Shown here piece after piece: positions 36,780 to 49,029 of a DNA stretch of 64,000 bases. A program made the translations under genes and the position numbers. The stretch is from contig NC_051132.1 of NCBI RefSeq assembly GCF_014839805.1, forward strand, positions 3,906,001 through 3,970,000, read 5' to 3'. The notes under the pieces are model-generated. The model saw nothing but the letters and a program-made list of their open reading frames with translations, was not told the origin of the DNA and did not search any database. Source of the DNA: Manduca sexta (lineage: Eukaryota; Arthropoda; Insecta; Lepidoptera; Sphingidae). Positions within the stretch are counted from its first letter, which is position 1. Each line of letters begins with the position of its first letter.

Positions 36780-37785
36780 CAAGTGATTCATAGTTTTTAC
36801 CTACTTTTGTGGCTGCAAATCATGTCAAAGTAAACTAATGATACCTGAACCTCAATACAAATGGGCATATTAACCTTTACTACTTGCGAGCAATATTTAT
36901 TACCTTCAATGTCCTTTAGTGTGGTAATTTGGTGAATGAAGTAATGCACTGTTTGCTATTGAAAAGTAGATAGAAGTGTTTACTCAAAAATATTGTCATT
37001 ATACTACTAAAGTCGTGTCATTCTTCTACTTCTAAGACTAAAGATACAGCTTCGCCATTTTTCTTCATAATTTGAGTTTACATTTAGATTATGATGCGTG
37101 CTTTAAGTGTTTTGTTATTATTTTATTTAATTAGGATAATAGAGGCGGTTTGAGTGTGAAAACTTCACATCCCGGTATCTTCGGTATGATGCAATAATTT
37201 ATTGCTAGCATATTAATGTGGTTTAAATTCATGTTACCTAAACTCTAAAATAAGGATTACAGCAATGTAGAGTTTTGTAACTGAGACTGCTTTGTGGCTT
37301 TGTTACTGTATTCTGATATCAATAAAAATGACTGACCCATCATCACTGCCTTGCTTAATAAAACCTGGCGTAATGATAACTTCTCGGGTCAGTTCCATTC
37401 ATCGAGGGATTGAAAAATATAGGTATTATGGTATTTTATATTGAAAAGGTAAAATGTATCATAAAGACAAGATCTATATCTCCGTTATATCCAAATAATT
37501 AAATATAACTCGGACATCTTCAAGTCACGAATGAATAGGTTTCTTCTAAGCAAGCGTGCTCCACCGTAGACCTAATCACTTACCATCAAGCGAGATAGTG
37601 GTCAAACGCAAGCTTGTATGTTATAAAAAATCCATTCAGTGCTTTACATTTACTTTCGATAAATACTGAACCTCGTAATCAACTTTTACATTAATAATAT
37701 GAGACATTAAATACTTTTTTAGTATGGTTTTAGCATTACAATTTTTTTGATAATGTGATTACTAATCTTTTTCGTGTCAATCGTG
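36780..37785. other. Non-coding stretch
   Basis: No gene or clear repeat recognised. Confidence 0.4.
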
Positions 37786-37789
37786 TCTT

Positions 37790-38300
37790 GGCCGAAGAAT
37801 GTAGGTAAGGCGTCCGAGTTATAAGCCATAAGGCTCGGTTATGGACAGGGTACCGTGGTAATGGCGCAGCACTGGGTCACCAGGGTAAGGAAGGCATGCC
37901 AACTGTCATTCGCATCCTGAGCGCCCGTGTGAATTACAATGAGTTGTGCCTGGCACAATGTCGCCAGTGTTTTTGTGCGATAAAACTATTCCCTATTAAT
38001 ATGTCCTATAATAACCCCATTATCAGGATGAGTAGATTATATAATGAACTCTATGTTAAACATGGTACCATTGACATAATGAACAGCAGGCCGGGCCTGT
38101 TTTAAGTAGTATTGGAAAAATAAGTAGTTTATAGGTAGTATAATATAATGGTTGTCTGGTAGAGATCGCCTCGAGCGATAAGACCGCCATTTGTACCACC
38201 AATGTATTCTTTTCCACTGTCTATATGCAAATTTGTCTTTTTTTTGTTTCTTTTTTTATATTTTTGATGTAAAATAAAGTTTTAAATAAATAAATAAATA
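37790..38300 (+). pseudogene. LINE 3' end remnant (jockey-like)
   Basis: The frame ending TAA at about 38103 includes NPIIRMSRLYNELYV and DIMNSRPGLF. This resembles the C-terminus of jockey-type ORF2 (Rt-like tail with npi.rm...yN and a final F). It is followed by an AT-rich 3' region and a run of (AAAT/TAAA) repeats at about 38280-38300. No reverse transcriptase domain remains. Confidence 0.5.
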
Positions 38301-38546
38301 TAATTTAGTTTTCGTACAATTTTTGTTTATATAACTCACTTAAGTATAAGCAGATGTTTATATTGTTAATTGTTTTTTGTAGAGTCGTTTCCGTAGTATA
38401 ATTTCAATTAGGGCATAGTTTTAAGGGAGACAATCTAGTCTTAATATAATTTAGTGCTTAAGTATTGTTTATAATGAATGTGTTCTGTGCTATTCCTTTT
38501 GTTTTGTTTTGTTATTAAGAAGGAACAACTTAGTGGGTGTAGTACG

Positions 38547-38711
38547 CAGAGGCGAAGTGTCCACACAACTTGTTTCCTACCGGCTTTCCTTTTAGTAGAG
38601 TTGATATAGAATTTAATTATCATTACAACGATTTGCAGACCGCATTTATCCATTTTAGTATCTATATTTTGTATGGGATTCCCTTCCAGAAAATTTTACC
38701 TTTCGCCACTA
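38547..38711. mobile_element. hAT-like MITE, 165 bp
   Basis: Ends CAGAGGCGAA and the complement of TAGTGGCGAA form a 10-bp inverted repeat with two differences. A perfect 8-bp duplication, gtagtacg, is at 38539-38546 and 38712-38719. A diverged copy is at about 48867-49023. No coding capacity. Confidence 0.8.
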
Positions 38712-38729
38712 GTAGTACGGATGGCCTTA

Positions 38730-41190
38730 CTTACATTTCAGGTTCGAAATCAGGAAACGTTTTATCCTGATACGGCGAAACTACGAAGCATCTAATTAAT
38801 ATAGTGTTATATTGTGTAATCATCATCATCAATCATCTAATTAATATAGTGTTCATCCGGCTGATATAATGATTCTTAATGAAATGTTTATTTCTATTGT
38901 GTTATTGGAAAATACCTTGGATAAATAAGCTTAATTGAGGATTTTTAAACAGTCAGTAGGGAGTAGTAGTATATTCAGTGTGTGGTTTGCTGTGCTTTAT
39001 CGCATTTAATAGAACTATACTGCCTATTGCTACTTGCTAGAAATATTTTAAGAGGGAGAGTGGCATTGTAAAGAATATTATTTAAGATATGCATTTTGTG
39101 TTTATGGCACTAATAACTAGTTACTAAGATTTCAATATTTATTTAATAAATTAAACCATAGTAATACATTAAGTGGTAGTACACGAAAACTAAAAAACAC
39201 ATTACATATTAAGCCAAGCCGAACGTCAAAACTAATTGTATGTGAAATTTTATTTAAACTTGTTGTAGGTTTTAAATATTTTTCCTGTGCATATGAAAGC
39301 TTGTAATTAGCATATATTTAAGTTATAACTTATGTTTTAAAATTAGACGTAAGCTCCCTGAATAACTCGAAATAAAATTAAAATATGAAAACGCCAACAC
39401 AACCTGGGAGGCATTGTCGTAAACAAAATGGAAATGAAAAGAGAGCTATACTGTTGAGGTTCTAATATTCATTGGGGTTTGCTGGAGATCCAAAATCCCA
39501 TTCCGATTGAATTAATAGCCAGCCATTATTAATCGTCAACAAAGAAACTTAAATCATTTATATCTTTGGTATTTTAGGCGGTATTCCACGGTTTTTGTCT
39601 TATATATGGTATAGGTAGTTGTTTCAGCAACGTGTATAAGAAATAACGTGAAATTAGTTGCTATTTATCTGTCATGTAAATATTTTGTTGTATCTCGACA
39701 CTTCAGCAACATGCAAACCTTCTGAGTGTTTCGATGGCGGATAAATGTTTCAACTTTGAAAAAAATGCTACATAATCGACATATCTTCTAGAGACCGATC
39801 CTAGACATTCGTCTGGACCAGACAAAGCCAAATCTGATAACGAACATTATTCAATGTACGAACTTTGAAAACTTTCGTCAAGTTGCAGGACCTAGAGGGA
39901 CGACCCAGAAATTATCCATACACACAATAATATGCTGTAAGTAGATCATCTAAATGTCTTGTATCCAGAATTATCGAAAACCAACCAAATATTAGAATGT
40001 CATTTTTAGAAGAACTTGGAAAGTTATTAGTCTTGGAAGATAATTTTTGTCTTAAGTTACAAAAAATAAGTGCTAGTATGGGCGTAGCTAGTGAGGAGGG
40101 CAGGGCGGGTGTCACCCAAAAAAAACATTTTTGGCATAGAAAAATGCTTGCGTTTACAGGATCTTTTCGTAATGCAGGCCTTTTATTGAATGCTGTGAGC
40201 TTTTGTGGTCCCACGAGCTCCCATACTAGAGAAAATTGATAACTACACTAATGTATCTACTAGCATTATGTTGATTGCCCGTCAAACATTAACTAATTGC
40301 AATATATTCAGTATCATCGTAAATAAGAAAGTGTAGAAATGAATTCTTATTTAAATAATAAGTAATATTCTTATATAGGTACTAATTTTATTATTGAGCT
40401 CCATTAGTATGAAGCTCCCGGAAAACCAGAAGACTAGAATCTCTTTTCCCGTTTATAGAATTTCTCGTGATAAATTTTAAGAATTAACAAAAGAAATTAG
40501 TTGTCAGCCTTGTCTACTATAAAATGCCAATCTAAATGTCAAAGGCGTCGATGATAGTGTCACTGGAGTGCGTGAGTGTGATAATTGATCAGTATCCACA
40601 CCAGTAGAAAGGCGAGCACTCGTCCAGAAACCTAATGCGGCGCATACCTTCCGCACTTCCTTGGAGAGAAAGTGTTTTCATTAAATATAAAGAACACACG
40701 CCATGCTGTCTACTTACCTACATAGTTTTATATTTTCTAATTATTAAATTATACTTATAGGTTTTAGGTCAGTTATTAGTTTATTGGTTCCCTGTGCGTG
40801 TTTGTGTATGTAATCATATTATAGTATTTAAGAATAATAAACGAATTAAATTTAATTTTGTTGTCTTCTTAAACTTTCGTTACTTCATTATTTTATTATT
40901 ATGTATATTTATTTGATGTCACCTGTGTGTTCTATTTTTTTATTGCACATAATATTGTGTATTTTATGGATGTTTATAATATAAGTTGTATTTCATACAC
41001 ATTTTTTTGTTAACATTGACTTTAAGTAATGTGCGTATATTTCAAATAAAAGAATAAATTACTTTCAAGATTTATTATCAGAATTCTATGAGGGTTGTGT
41101 AATAAAAATAGAGACATTTATTCAATGATTTTATTAAAAATAAGAAATAAATAACATCAGTCACACATCACAATCACACAGTCGTCCATG
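38730..41190. other. Non-coding stretch between Osiris genes
   Basis: No gene supported. The 39912-40240 area holds a word set (gggcgtagctagtgaggagg) that looks like transposon debris. The remainder is plain AT-rich sequence. Confidence 0.4.
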
Positions 41191-41195
41191 CACAT

Positions 41196-41201
41196 TTTAT
41201 T
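41196..41201 (-). promoter_or_regulatory. Candidate polyadenylation signal of Osiris gene B
   Basis: AATAAA on the minus strand about 190 bases past the stop. Another lies at 41262-41267. Confidence 0.4.
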
Positions 41202-41392
41202 TCAATAAATAAATTGTATTACATAGTATTTACACGAGAGACGGTTTTTCGAAGAAACCGTTTTATTTGGTCTGCTTTGTCTATGTCCGTTTGCAACTGG
41301 AGTTCGAATTTCAAATTTGAATTTCAATCAGCGGTTAGCCAAACGGTTTCGAGTAAAGGGTCGTTGGTTTGAGGTATTCGATATTAATATTC

Positions 41393-42513
41393 TTAGTGGT
41401 AAGCGTTGTAAGCCAACTCTTGGGCGAGTTCTTGGGGCTCGGCGTCTCTCCTACGGCGGGTGGCGGCGTAAGCGGCGTCCCAGGGTCCGTGGGCGGCGAT
41501 CTGGGGGTGCGAGTTGTCGGCCGCAATCTGGGTAAACTACAATGTTAGATATATGGATAGTAAGGCTGTGATAGCTTGTTAGTTCACTGTTTCTCAAAGT
41601 TTAAACCGATGTAAAGTTAATACACGAATGTGCGCTGTAGGGTGCGTAAATTTAGAATTTAGTGCCAATTTAGTGCGTATACGTTTTGAAAAAGAATTTA
41701 TGAGCCCAGTAGCGTAGATAGTGCATTAACGTTTTTTTTTCATCATTATTAACAAACACAATGTTTTGTATCAAGTGTCATCGTAGTGTTTCGCAAAACT
41801 TACCTTCTTGCAGAGCTGGAAGATAGCCAGGGCAACGGACACGACGAAAGAGAAGAAGGACAGCTGCAGCGCGTTCCAGGCCTTCAATCCGAGGACACCA
41901 ATAGCCAAGGGGATGAGGGTCATGGCCTTGAGGAGTACGAATACCAGAATGGGCACGATGATCTTCTTGAGCTTAGCCTTGCGGGCCTCGCCGACGGCGC
42001 GGGCTCCCTCCTTGTTGAACTTGACGTTCAAGGTCAGCTCATCATTGTCAAGGTTTCTGGGGCTTACGGTGATCTTAGTGTCGGCGATGGGCAGCTGGAA
42101 GGTGACGTCGTGGGATTGGATGTAGCTCTCGATGGTGTCGAAGAAGTCGCCGTTGGAGCGGCCGGTCACGTCGTTGGCGGCGCCGTTTTTCGTAACTTCA
42201 ACGGCTTCGGAGATCTGTGAAATAAGTTGTGTTTTAGAGGATATTTATCATAATAGGAAATACGAAAAAGCAGAACCTGGAAAGCCTTATTGCTTACCTG
42301 GAAAGAATCCTTCTTGAAGATGGTGTCCAATAAAGACATGACCTTGTACTTTATACAAGCGGTTGGGTCGGAACCTTCAGCGCAGCCAGACCTCATCTCC
42401 TCTACCATGCTGTCCATAGGAGTGCCTTTCCAGAAGGCATCCTTGGCGGGCTGCGCCACCGCGCTCCCGAACAGGGCGAGGGCAAATAAACACACAACTT
42501 TACTGGACACCAT
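41393..42513 (-). CDS. Osiris family protein (DUF1676), gene B
   Basis: Three exons join in frame: 42513-42298, 42214-41804, 41527-41393 (TAA); both introns are phase 0; 253 residues. Residues 1-20 are a signal peptide ([20 protein letters not shown]). The two-cysteine segment is [23 protein letters not shown]1676 follows with [17 protein letters not shown] and a KLKKI-led hydrophobic core ([20 protein letters not shown]) that continues through further membrane-like helix. The C-terminus, [20 protein letters not shown] then [10 protein letters not shown], carries the classic Osiris AQxLAY signature. The RRRR run could be a furin-type site, which is inference. Which Osi number it is remains open. 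It lies 8.3 kb from gene A on the same strand, as expected for the syntenic Osiris cluster. Confidence 0.94.
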
Positions 42514-42589
42514 TTTGTTTTTCCGAACTCCAGTTGTTGACTGAACGATGGTTGGATAGTTTGTGATAGTTTCGACAAGGACTCCGCGG

Positions 42590-42597
42590 TTTTTATA
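42590..42597 (-). promoter_or_regulatory. TATA box of Osiris gene B
   Basis: TATAAAAA on the minus strand 77 bp before the ATG. An arthropod-type TCAGT initiator word lies at about 42539-42543, though its spacing to the TATA box is a little long. Confidence 0.65.
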
Positions 42598-42609
42598 CAG
42601 CTATTTCAA

Positions 42610-45150
42610 ATTCAGAACGTATTGTGCAGTTCCGGTACGCATTGTCACTCTTGGTACGCGGCAAGCAGGCACTTTCGACCTTCTGCTACGGGCAGGGTCC
42701 AAGTGTAAGGGAAAGCTATTTGATTCGAATCCTCTTTTGTGTATGGATGGAAAAAGAGCGTATGTTCTAACAATTTTGTTCGATGATTTGGCGTTTTAGA
42801 ATGGTATGTCGGAAGCGCCTTTTCTGTTGTTTGTGACACCGTACCCTGATTTTTGCAGCTGTGATCCAGTTGTTTTGTCCTTTACAGACTGTAGGCAATT
42901 TTGTCCAGTGTGAGCAAGAGGCGAGATGCTGGTAGTAAGCAGGGTGTTTGATATGGAGGAGCAGACGCGCCGCACGCGCCTCTTCGCATACGTAATTGTG
43001 ACTAAACTGATATCATTGAACTTGTTGTAGCGGAGATAACATTGATACATCGATCACAGCTGTGTATACAGTACCGAAATTTTATCTTTATTTCACTGTT
43101 GAAAGTTCAACAATTATTTCAGTAGATAAACAACTAGTGTTTTCCAAACCGTGTGTAACAGTGTACTGATACTGTTTCTATGCAGTCGTCGTATGGTGTA
43201 TCAATAGTCAGCATCTATCAGAACATAAATTTATCAAATCTTTCAAAACGGTGTACAATACTGCTGGCAAACAGAAGTTTGTTAGCAGAAATAGGCATTT
43301 TGATTCCTGTTGAGATGGAATCTTATAGATACATATAATAATTAGAACGAAACAGAACATCGAACATTGCAATAAATGCATGTTATACAAGAGAATATAA
43401 ATTTCAGCAATTCCCGTAATTAAACGAGTCAATCATAAGTTTAAATAACATTGAAGTTAGTAGGTATTATCGCTGTGTATTATGTAGAATGAGATGTAAT
43501 ATCTGATGTCTTGAGTTGAGATGATGCGCGCAGTACAAAACATTATACCATTTTAAAGTACATAGTTCTGTATACATTTACTTCTATCTCTGATGTTTCT
43601 TTTACCATTAATTTATTTAACGTATGAAGTTCTGCATAGATTTACTTCTATCTGTGATGTTTCTCTTCCCGTTATTAAATAATATGCCAGTTATTCAGTT
43701 GTATACACAAAGGTACAATATTAGTAACCTATCATTGATTCTTATAAGAACGTGGTCTATAAACAGCGTCAATGTCGTTAAAAGCAGTAAAATCGGTAAA
43801 AAATGGCCCGCCAACTTTCTTGGGCCGCTGCACTTTCCACTAGCTGCTAGCTTCACGAATATGAGTCAGGACATTTTTTTATATTTGCATTTATCAATAT
43901 GTAATTAATGTTAATTTGTTTTCCTTATGATTTTTAATTTATTTTTCACTATGGATTTTAAAAGTCGGTAAAACCTAAGAACTCTCTTTTTGGTAGGTTG
44001 CTTAGCGATGCCTCTGGTACCGTTAAAGTCCATGAGTGACGGTAGCTGGTTATTATCAGGCGGTGGCAACAAAAATAACTTAATATATAATTATTGTCAA
44101 GGCAAGTTCATATGAAGATAGATGATGTCTGCTAACGCTTTTGAGCCTTTTTTAAAATAATATAATCTTTTATCTACATTCTACTTAGTAATGAATATTA
44201 CAATATTGAAATATAAGAAATAGAAATAGGGTTACATGAGAAATTATTGTGAAGAAACTGTTTTCTCTACACACCAAGGCTTAAATTTTTAAAAGGTATA
44301 TACCTATGTTATAGCGCAGCGTAGAGATTTTTTTACTATCAAACTATTATAGACATTGTCTCCTTATCGAAATAATATTCAAAATCAATTAACGCTACAA
44401 TGTAATGCAATTTCCAACGGCTTGTCGGTGCCGTTGTAAACAAATCTGTAAAACAATATGATATCCAGTATCTATTTTATTAGGTTTCTCCACACGACCT
44501 TTAAGTCAGTACTAGTGCGTTACGTGCGAAGAGCTTCAAATTGATACAAAGCTTTATTCCTTAATAAAGGGTACTAGAATATGAATATAGTGAAATGAGG
44601 ATAAGAGAAAAAAGATCGAAGGTTGGCGTCCCATCGGCTGATAAAAGTCCTCAATGACACAAATACTTTGTCGATGGTTAACGGGCATGCATTATGGTTG
44701 ATCCGTCGCCACGCCGACACGTAGAATACAAATTCACTGACCATTTTGAGTATAGTTCCGCGAAGGGTGAAAGTGTTAACGTTGCAATTGGCTCCATTAA
44801 TTATATATTAATGAGTTCCAAACATTATTCTGTTGCGAAGGAATTCGAAGCTTCGGTTGTAAAATTGTTGGCCAATATTAAGTGACGCGCTAGCGAAAAT
44901 AGATGCGATGCGTGACGCATGTACGCAATATTTTATGAATATAATTAAAATGTTAAACGAAACATCCTGTATACATGTTAAATAGTTAATGGTAGGTATA
45001 TTGGATGCAATGGTTCGACTGGGTAGGTGCCACCGCATTTTTTGCTGAAAACAGCATTGTTATATTCTGAGTTATAAAGACTATTATAGCCAGTATAATT
45101 ATTTTCAACACCTTACTTTCTTTTGATTTCATTAATTTTTTTTACGGGCT
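42610..45150. other. Non-coding stretch upstream of Osiris gene B
   Basis: No gene supported. At 43560-43672 a ~60-bp word (tttacttctatct.tgatgtt) occurs twice in tandem. The open frame at 44694-44885 has no recognisable homology. Confidence 0.4.
43557..43675 (+). repeat. Two-copy tandem repeat, period about 63 bp
   Basis: Both units carry agttctg.ata.atttacttc, tatct.tgatgtttct and a .cc.ttattaa/attaattt end. A simple local duplication. Confidence 0.6.
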
Positions 45151-45152
45151 TG

Positions 45153-45208
45153 GACAAGTCTGATAACACTAACCTGTCTTGGGACAGGTTAGTGTTATCA
45201 GACTTGTC
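45153..45208. other. Perfect 26-bp stem-loop
   Basis: The arms 45153-45178 and 45183-45208 are exact reverse complements around a TTGG loop. The left arm starts gacaagtctgataacact. It could be a tiny foldback transposon remnant or a transcribed hairpin. Confidence 0.75.
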
Positions 45209-45214
45209 GAGCTT

Positions 45215-46460
45215 CATTGTTCGATGTCATAAAACGCGTGGCTTCACCAATCCTGGCTTACAGGAGTTGCGGGGGGCGGGTTTTTGAGGGAGAATGTTTT
45301 ATAATAAATAGACGCACAATTTAACAAATCCAATGTTAAATTTTGCATCTAAGGTCCGAGGGTGACGATAGCAGTATCTCACGGAGCTTTATATCTCAAA
45401 CTTGGGCTAGTATATGAGAGAAGTCCTATCACTTAACATGACGTAAATAGCTTGCACTTTTAATAGTATAAAAATGTATGTACATTTATATTAGAAATAG
45501 TATCATGTAGGTATAGTTTTTAAAATTTGGGTAACCAAAATACTATGGCGCCATCATGGGGGTAAACTTAAAAACACAATATGCTTCTTGTCATGGTCTT
45601 TACGAAAAATCACAGTAATTTCTTTATTAAAATGAATGTTTAAATTAATACATTAATTAGTGCAAAAATACATTAAATCAATAAAACTACGCCAAGATAT
45701 ATGTATAAATCATAATATAATATTTCTTATTTACAGCAGATAGTTCCACTTGGCCATATCATAAAAAAATATTCATCATAAAATTTTTGCTAAATCGTGA
45801 ACTAAATTCAATTTTATTCGTTTGATTAGATATAAAAGCGCTCCCGCACTGCAATAATGATAAACGAAGATAGGTATCAAAATCAATATACAACGTATGG
45901 CAAAATGCAAGTTAATCGGTGAAGTATTTATTATCATATTGACAAATACGCGACACAGTGGCTTAACATCATAATGTGTTTATTTTAAAAAATAAAACGC
46001 ACGTGCGTAACAATCTTTCAGTGGAAAAGTGTAATATAAAGTGTTTTTAAGCAGTATGTAATTATTAATTTCATACCTACTACGAGTTTTAAGTGATTAA
46101 CAGGTTAACTAATTTGGTACCTAATACTATAATATATGCAGACGGTATTTGCCGATAAAAAGAATGGTGACATCAGACTAGTTGCCGTAAAACTGGCTCG
46201 CATGTGCTCGTCTCTAAATAATTTAAACCTTAGTCTAACGAACAAATTACACAGTGCATACGATCCGGACTGCGTTCATACCACATTAAAAACTAATAAT
46301 AAATTCATTGCCACGCCTAGGAAGCGCTGACAAACCAAAACTATGGAGCGAAACCCACACGTGGCACGCAGAGGCCGGCCATTCAATATTTGATATAACC
46401 GATCATTTAGTACCATCATCGACTGCACGAAGAGTGGACAGAATAAGTGTCAGTGGATAG
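45215..46460. other. Non-coding stretch, end probably promoter of the coiled-coil gene
   Basis: No earlier gene. An attcagttcagt word near 46465-46476 is an arthropod-like initiator about 55 bp before the ATG at 46525. Confidence 0.4.
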
Positions 46461-46524
46461 AAAAATTCAGTTCAGTGACCTAGACAGTTTTCATCGCCCT
46501 ATATGTCGGCAGCCTTAAAAGGAA

Positions 46525-47355
46525 ATGTCTAAATTAACTGTTACAAACTTCAGCAAGAGAACCGGCAGTCCGTTTCAAAACAAATCAAAGGAAACTGAAG
46601 TGGCCATTGTACACGAAGAAGTGTTGCAAAAAACTCATTATGAAAAACAAAAAGAGAAACAGAGTGAACTTATACAGAAAGTGAACAAGAAAACTGCTGA
46701 ATATCAATCAAACAAACCAAGTTCTGGAATTTTCACTGAAGTTGTGACCCACGGGGCCTTCACAACTAAATCTATTAATAGAGATAAACCAGTAAAAGTT
46801 GAAAATGCGACGACGTCCCATAAAAACAACGCAGCAAATGGGTCAAGCAGTAAATCACTAATGGGATTTCCTTCATCCGCTAATGATTTAGCGCTGGACG
46901 CTAAATCTGATTTAGAATCTGACCCAAATATATCTGCCGAAGTTAAGGAGAAGGTGATTCAGAAACTATTCGCGTTAGTGTCTATGGTACAACACAATTA
47001 TGAATCAAAGGTAAGGGTTATGACAGATTTTGAAAAATTTAAAGACACGCACATGAAAAATGAACTAAGACGCGAAAAGGAACACTCAGAACAATTATAT
47101 AAATTGAATATGAATTTTCAAAATGAGGTTGTGCAATCTATACAGAGGCTGAAAAGTGAATTGGACATATCGAGGAACGTATCAAAGAGTATAATAGACA
47201 GCAATGCTAGTTTGAGGGGTAGCTCTGTTGATTTCAATACATTTGAAGACGTAGCAGATGATTCGATAGACAATAGTGATAAATTAGACGACGTTTTTGA
47301 TTCTCGAAATGAAACACCAGATAACAAAACTACAGGAAATACTAAAAGTGAATAG
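46525..47355 (+). CDS. Uncharacterised single-exon coiled-coil protein
   Basis: A 276-residue frame from ATG (context gaaATGt) to TAG, with an AATAAA at 47372-47377. It is very hydrophilic, with no signal peptide or membrane segment. Residues 1-65 are lysine/glutamate-rich. 66-130 is a serine/asparagine/threonine-rich linker (NNAANGSSSKSLMG). About 137-228 form a long predicted helix with coiled-coil spacing (EVKEKVIQKLFALVSMVQ... and FEKFKDTHMKNELRREKEH). The end is acidic and disordered (DVADDSIDNSDKLDDVFDS). It is probably a cytoplasmic or nuclear scaffold-type protein, an inference from composition only. I do not recognise the family. The length of the open frame in AT-rich DNA, the patterned composition and the placed poly(A) signal argue that it is real. 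No intron was found; a retrocopy is possible, but no target duplication is seen. Confidence 0.68.
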   Translation: MSKLTVTNFSKRTGSPFQNKSKETEVAIVHEEVLQKTHYEKQKEKQSELIQKVNKKTAEYQSNKPSSGIFTEVVTHGAFTTKSINRDKPVKVENATTSHKNNAANGSSSKSLMGFPSSANDLALDAKSDLESDPNISAEVKEKVIQKLFALVSMVQHNYESKVRVMTDFEKFKDTHMKNELRREKEHSEQLYKLNMNFQNEVVQSIQRLKSELDISRNVSKSIIDSNASLRGSSVDFNTFEDVADDSIDNSDKLDDVFDSRNETPDNKTTGNTKSE

Positions 47356-47371
47356 TTTAAGGCATATTTAA

Positions 47372-47377
47372 AATAAA
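47372..47377 (+). promoter_or_regulatory. Candidate polyadenylation signal of the coiled-coil gene
   Basis: AATAAA starting 17 bases after the TAG, followed by attattgtg. Confidence 0.5.
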
Positions 47378-47389
47378 TTATTGTGATTT

Positions 47390-48430
47390 TGGTTCGAGTG
47401 TTTTATTTTATCATTAGTCTACACATAATAATGTGTATACTGCGTGGTTACAACCGATTTATAAATATTGCATCTTTAATTCGCGTAATTTTTTTTATCA
47501 GAACCTTAGATATTATTTTATCAATTGGTGTGGCGATATTAATAATTATTGAGCATTCTTGTTTATTGGTCAAGGCCGTGATATTAAAGAGTAAACATTG
47601 CTAGTGGGTGTAGTCTGTGGGTGGTAGACATTGAACAGATTCTTAGGATCTAATTACTCTGATACTTGTGAATGCAAACACTACTATTTTATTTATTTAT
47701 GATATTCCTTATCCAAGCTTCATCTGGATATTCATTTTGTACTTTATCTTTATTTTTTGTCACACAATTGAAAGCAGTTAGGTATTGAATTAAATAATCT
47801 TTGCATTTTCATAATAAGTGATTAAGTAAGTATTTAATTATTAAATTATATAAACTAGAATTTATCGTCGTGTAAAACTAATATTAAAAGTAGGTCAGGA
47901 AAGAACTATCAAATCGTCTGTCAGACGTTCCAAGAGAAGAAAAACATACGACAACACACATTTACTACAAAACGAAAGTTAAAATTTTAAATAGATTTTA
48001 GAATTCAGACAATACAGTCTATCGAATAAATAAAATGTCCACGGAACGCATATAAATCAACAACTGATCAGACCATATAATGAGAAGCTTTTATAACTGG
48101 TAGAGCCATCTTACGTCAATAATAAGTCTGGTTTCAAAACGACCGGAATAATTATTTGTATTATATATAGAGACATCACCTGTTGTCGCTGAATATTATA
48201 TCTGGACGACACTTCACTTAACATCAAGTGCAGCAGAGTCACTCTACCATGCCTGTAAAAAAACATAATATAACGATTCCACTTAGCCCGTCGTGAATAT
48301 CTCACAGAGACTAAGGTAAGCAACGGCTTTGATCTCGCGCTACGTGTAGTCAGTTTACCAGATGACAGGCGAAAGATGCCCAAGAGCTCCCCTCATTCCA
48401 ACATTTCTTTCCTTACTCAAAATATTTGGA
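47390..48430. other. Non-coding stretch
   Basis: No gene or clear repeat recognised. Confidence 0.4.
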
Positions 48431-48442
48431 ACGTATACTTTA

Positions 48443-48775
48443 TAATAATAATAATATCAGCCCTGTATTATATACTTGCCCACTGCTGAGCACGGGCTTC
48501 CTCTACTACTGAGAGGGATTAGGCCTTAGTCCATCACGCTGGCCTAGTGCGGATTAGTAGACTTCACACACGTTCGAAATTTCTATAGAGAACTTCTCAG
48601 ATGTGCAGGTTTCCTCACGACGTTTTCCTTCACCGTTAAAGCGAACGATAAATTCACAAAGAATACACACATGATTTTTTAGAAAAGTCAGAGGTGTGTG
48701 CCCTCGGGATTTGAACCTGCGGACATTCGTCTCGGCAGTCCGTTCCACACCCAACTAGGCTATCGCCGCTTACTT
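48443..48775 (-). mobile_element. Full-length tRNA-headed SINE (family 1)
   Basis: Nearly identical by eye to 13309-13634. A perfect 12-bp duplication, acgtatacttta, lies at 48431-48442 and 48776-48787. Confidence 0.92.
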
Positions 48776-48866
48776 ACGTATACTTTAATGATCTGGTATT
48801 GTGATCCAAGGCGTCCATCATAATTTGTCGCTGGTGTCTCGTTGGCATACATTATATGATATACTA

Positions 48867-49023
48867 TAAGAGGAGAAGGGTCCTTATAACCCGATTTCTG
48901 CCGGCTTCCCTTTCGTACTTTATATTAAATCGAATTATCATAACAATGATCAGCAGACCGCATTTATTAGTACGGTCTATGTTGTGTCGGGTTCACTCTT
49001 AAAAAGTTTCATGCTTTGCCACT
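48867..49023 (+). mobile_element. Diverged copy of the hAT-like MITE at 38547
   Basis: It shares, in order, gaagggtcc/gaagtgtcc, taccggctttcc-type words, gaattatcataacaatgat, gcagaccgcatttat and an end ctttgccact. The left end and target duplication are eroded. Confidence 0.62.
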
Positions 49024-49029
49024 GTATAA

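Noticed and set aside
41786..42220. Plus-strand frame of 144 codons
   Set aside because: Antisense shadow of Osiris gene B exon 2, whose splice sites and protein motifs are clear.
44694..44885. 63-codon open frame
   Set aside because: No family resemblance, splice context or poly(A) signal.
46136..46330. Small 65-codon frame before the coiled-coil gene
   Set aside because: No recognisable features and no signal peptide or conserved motif; probably chance or 5' untranslated sequence.
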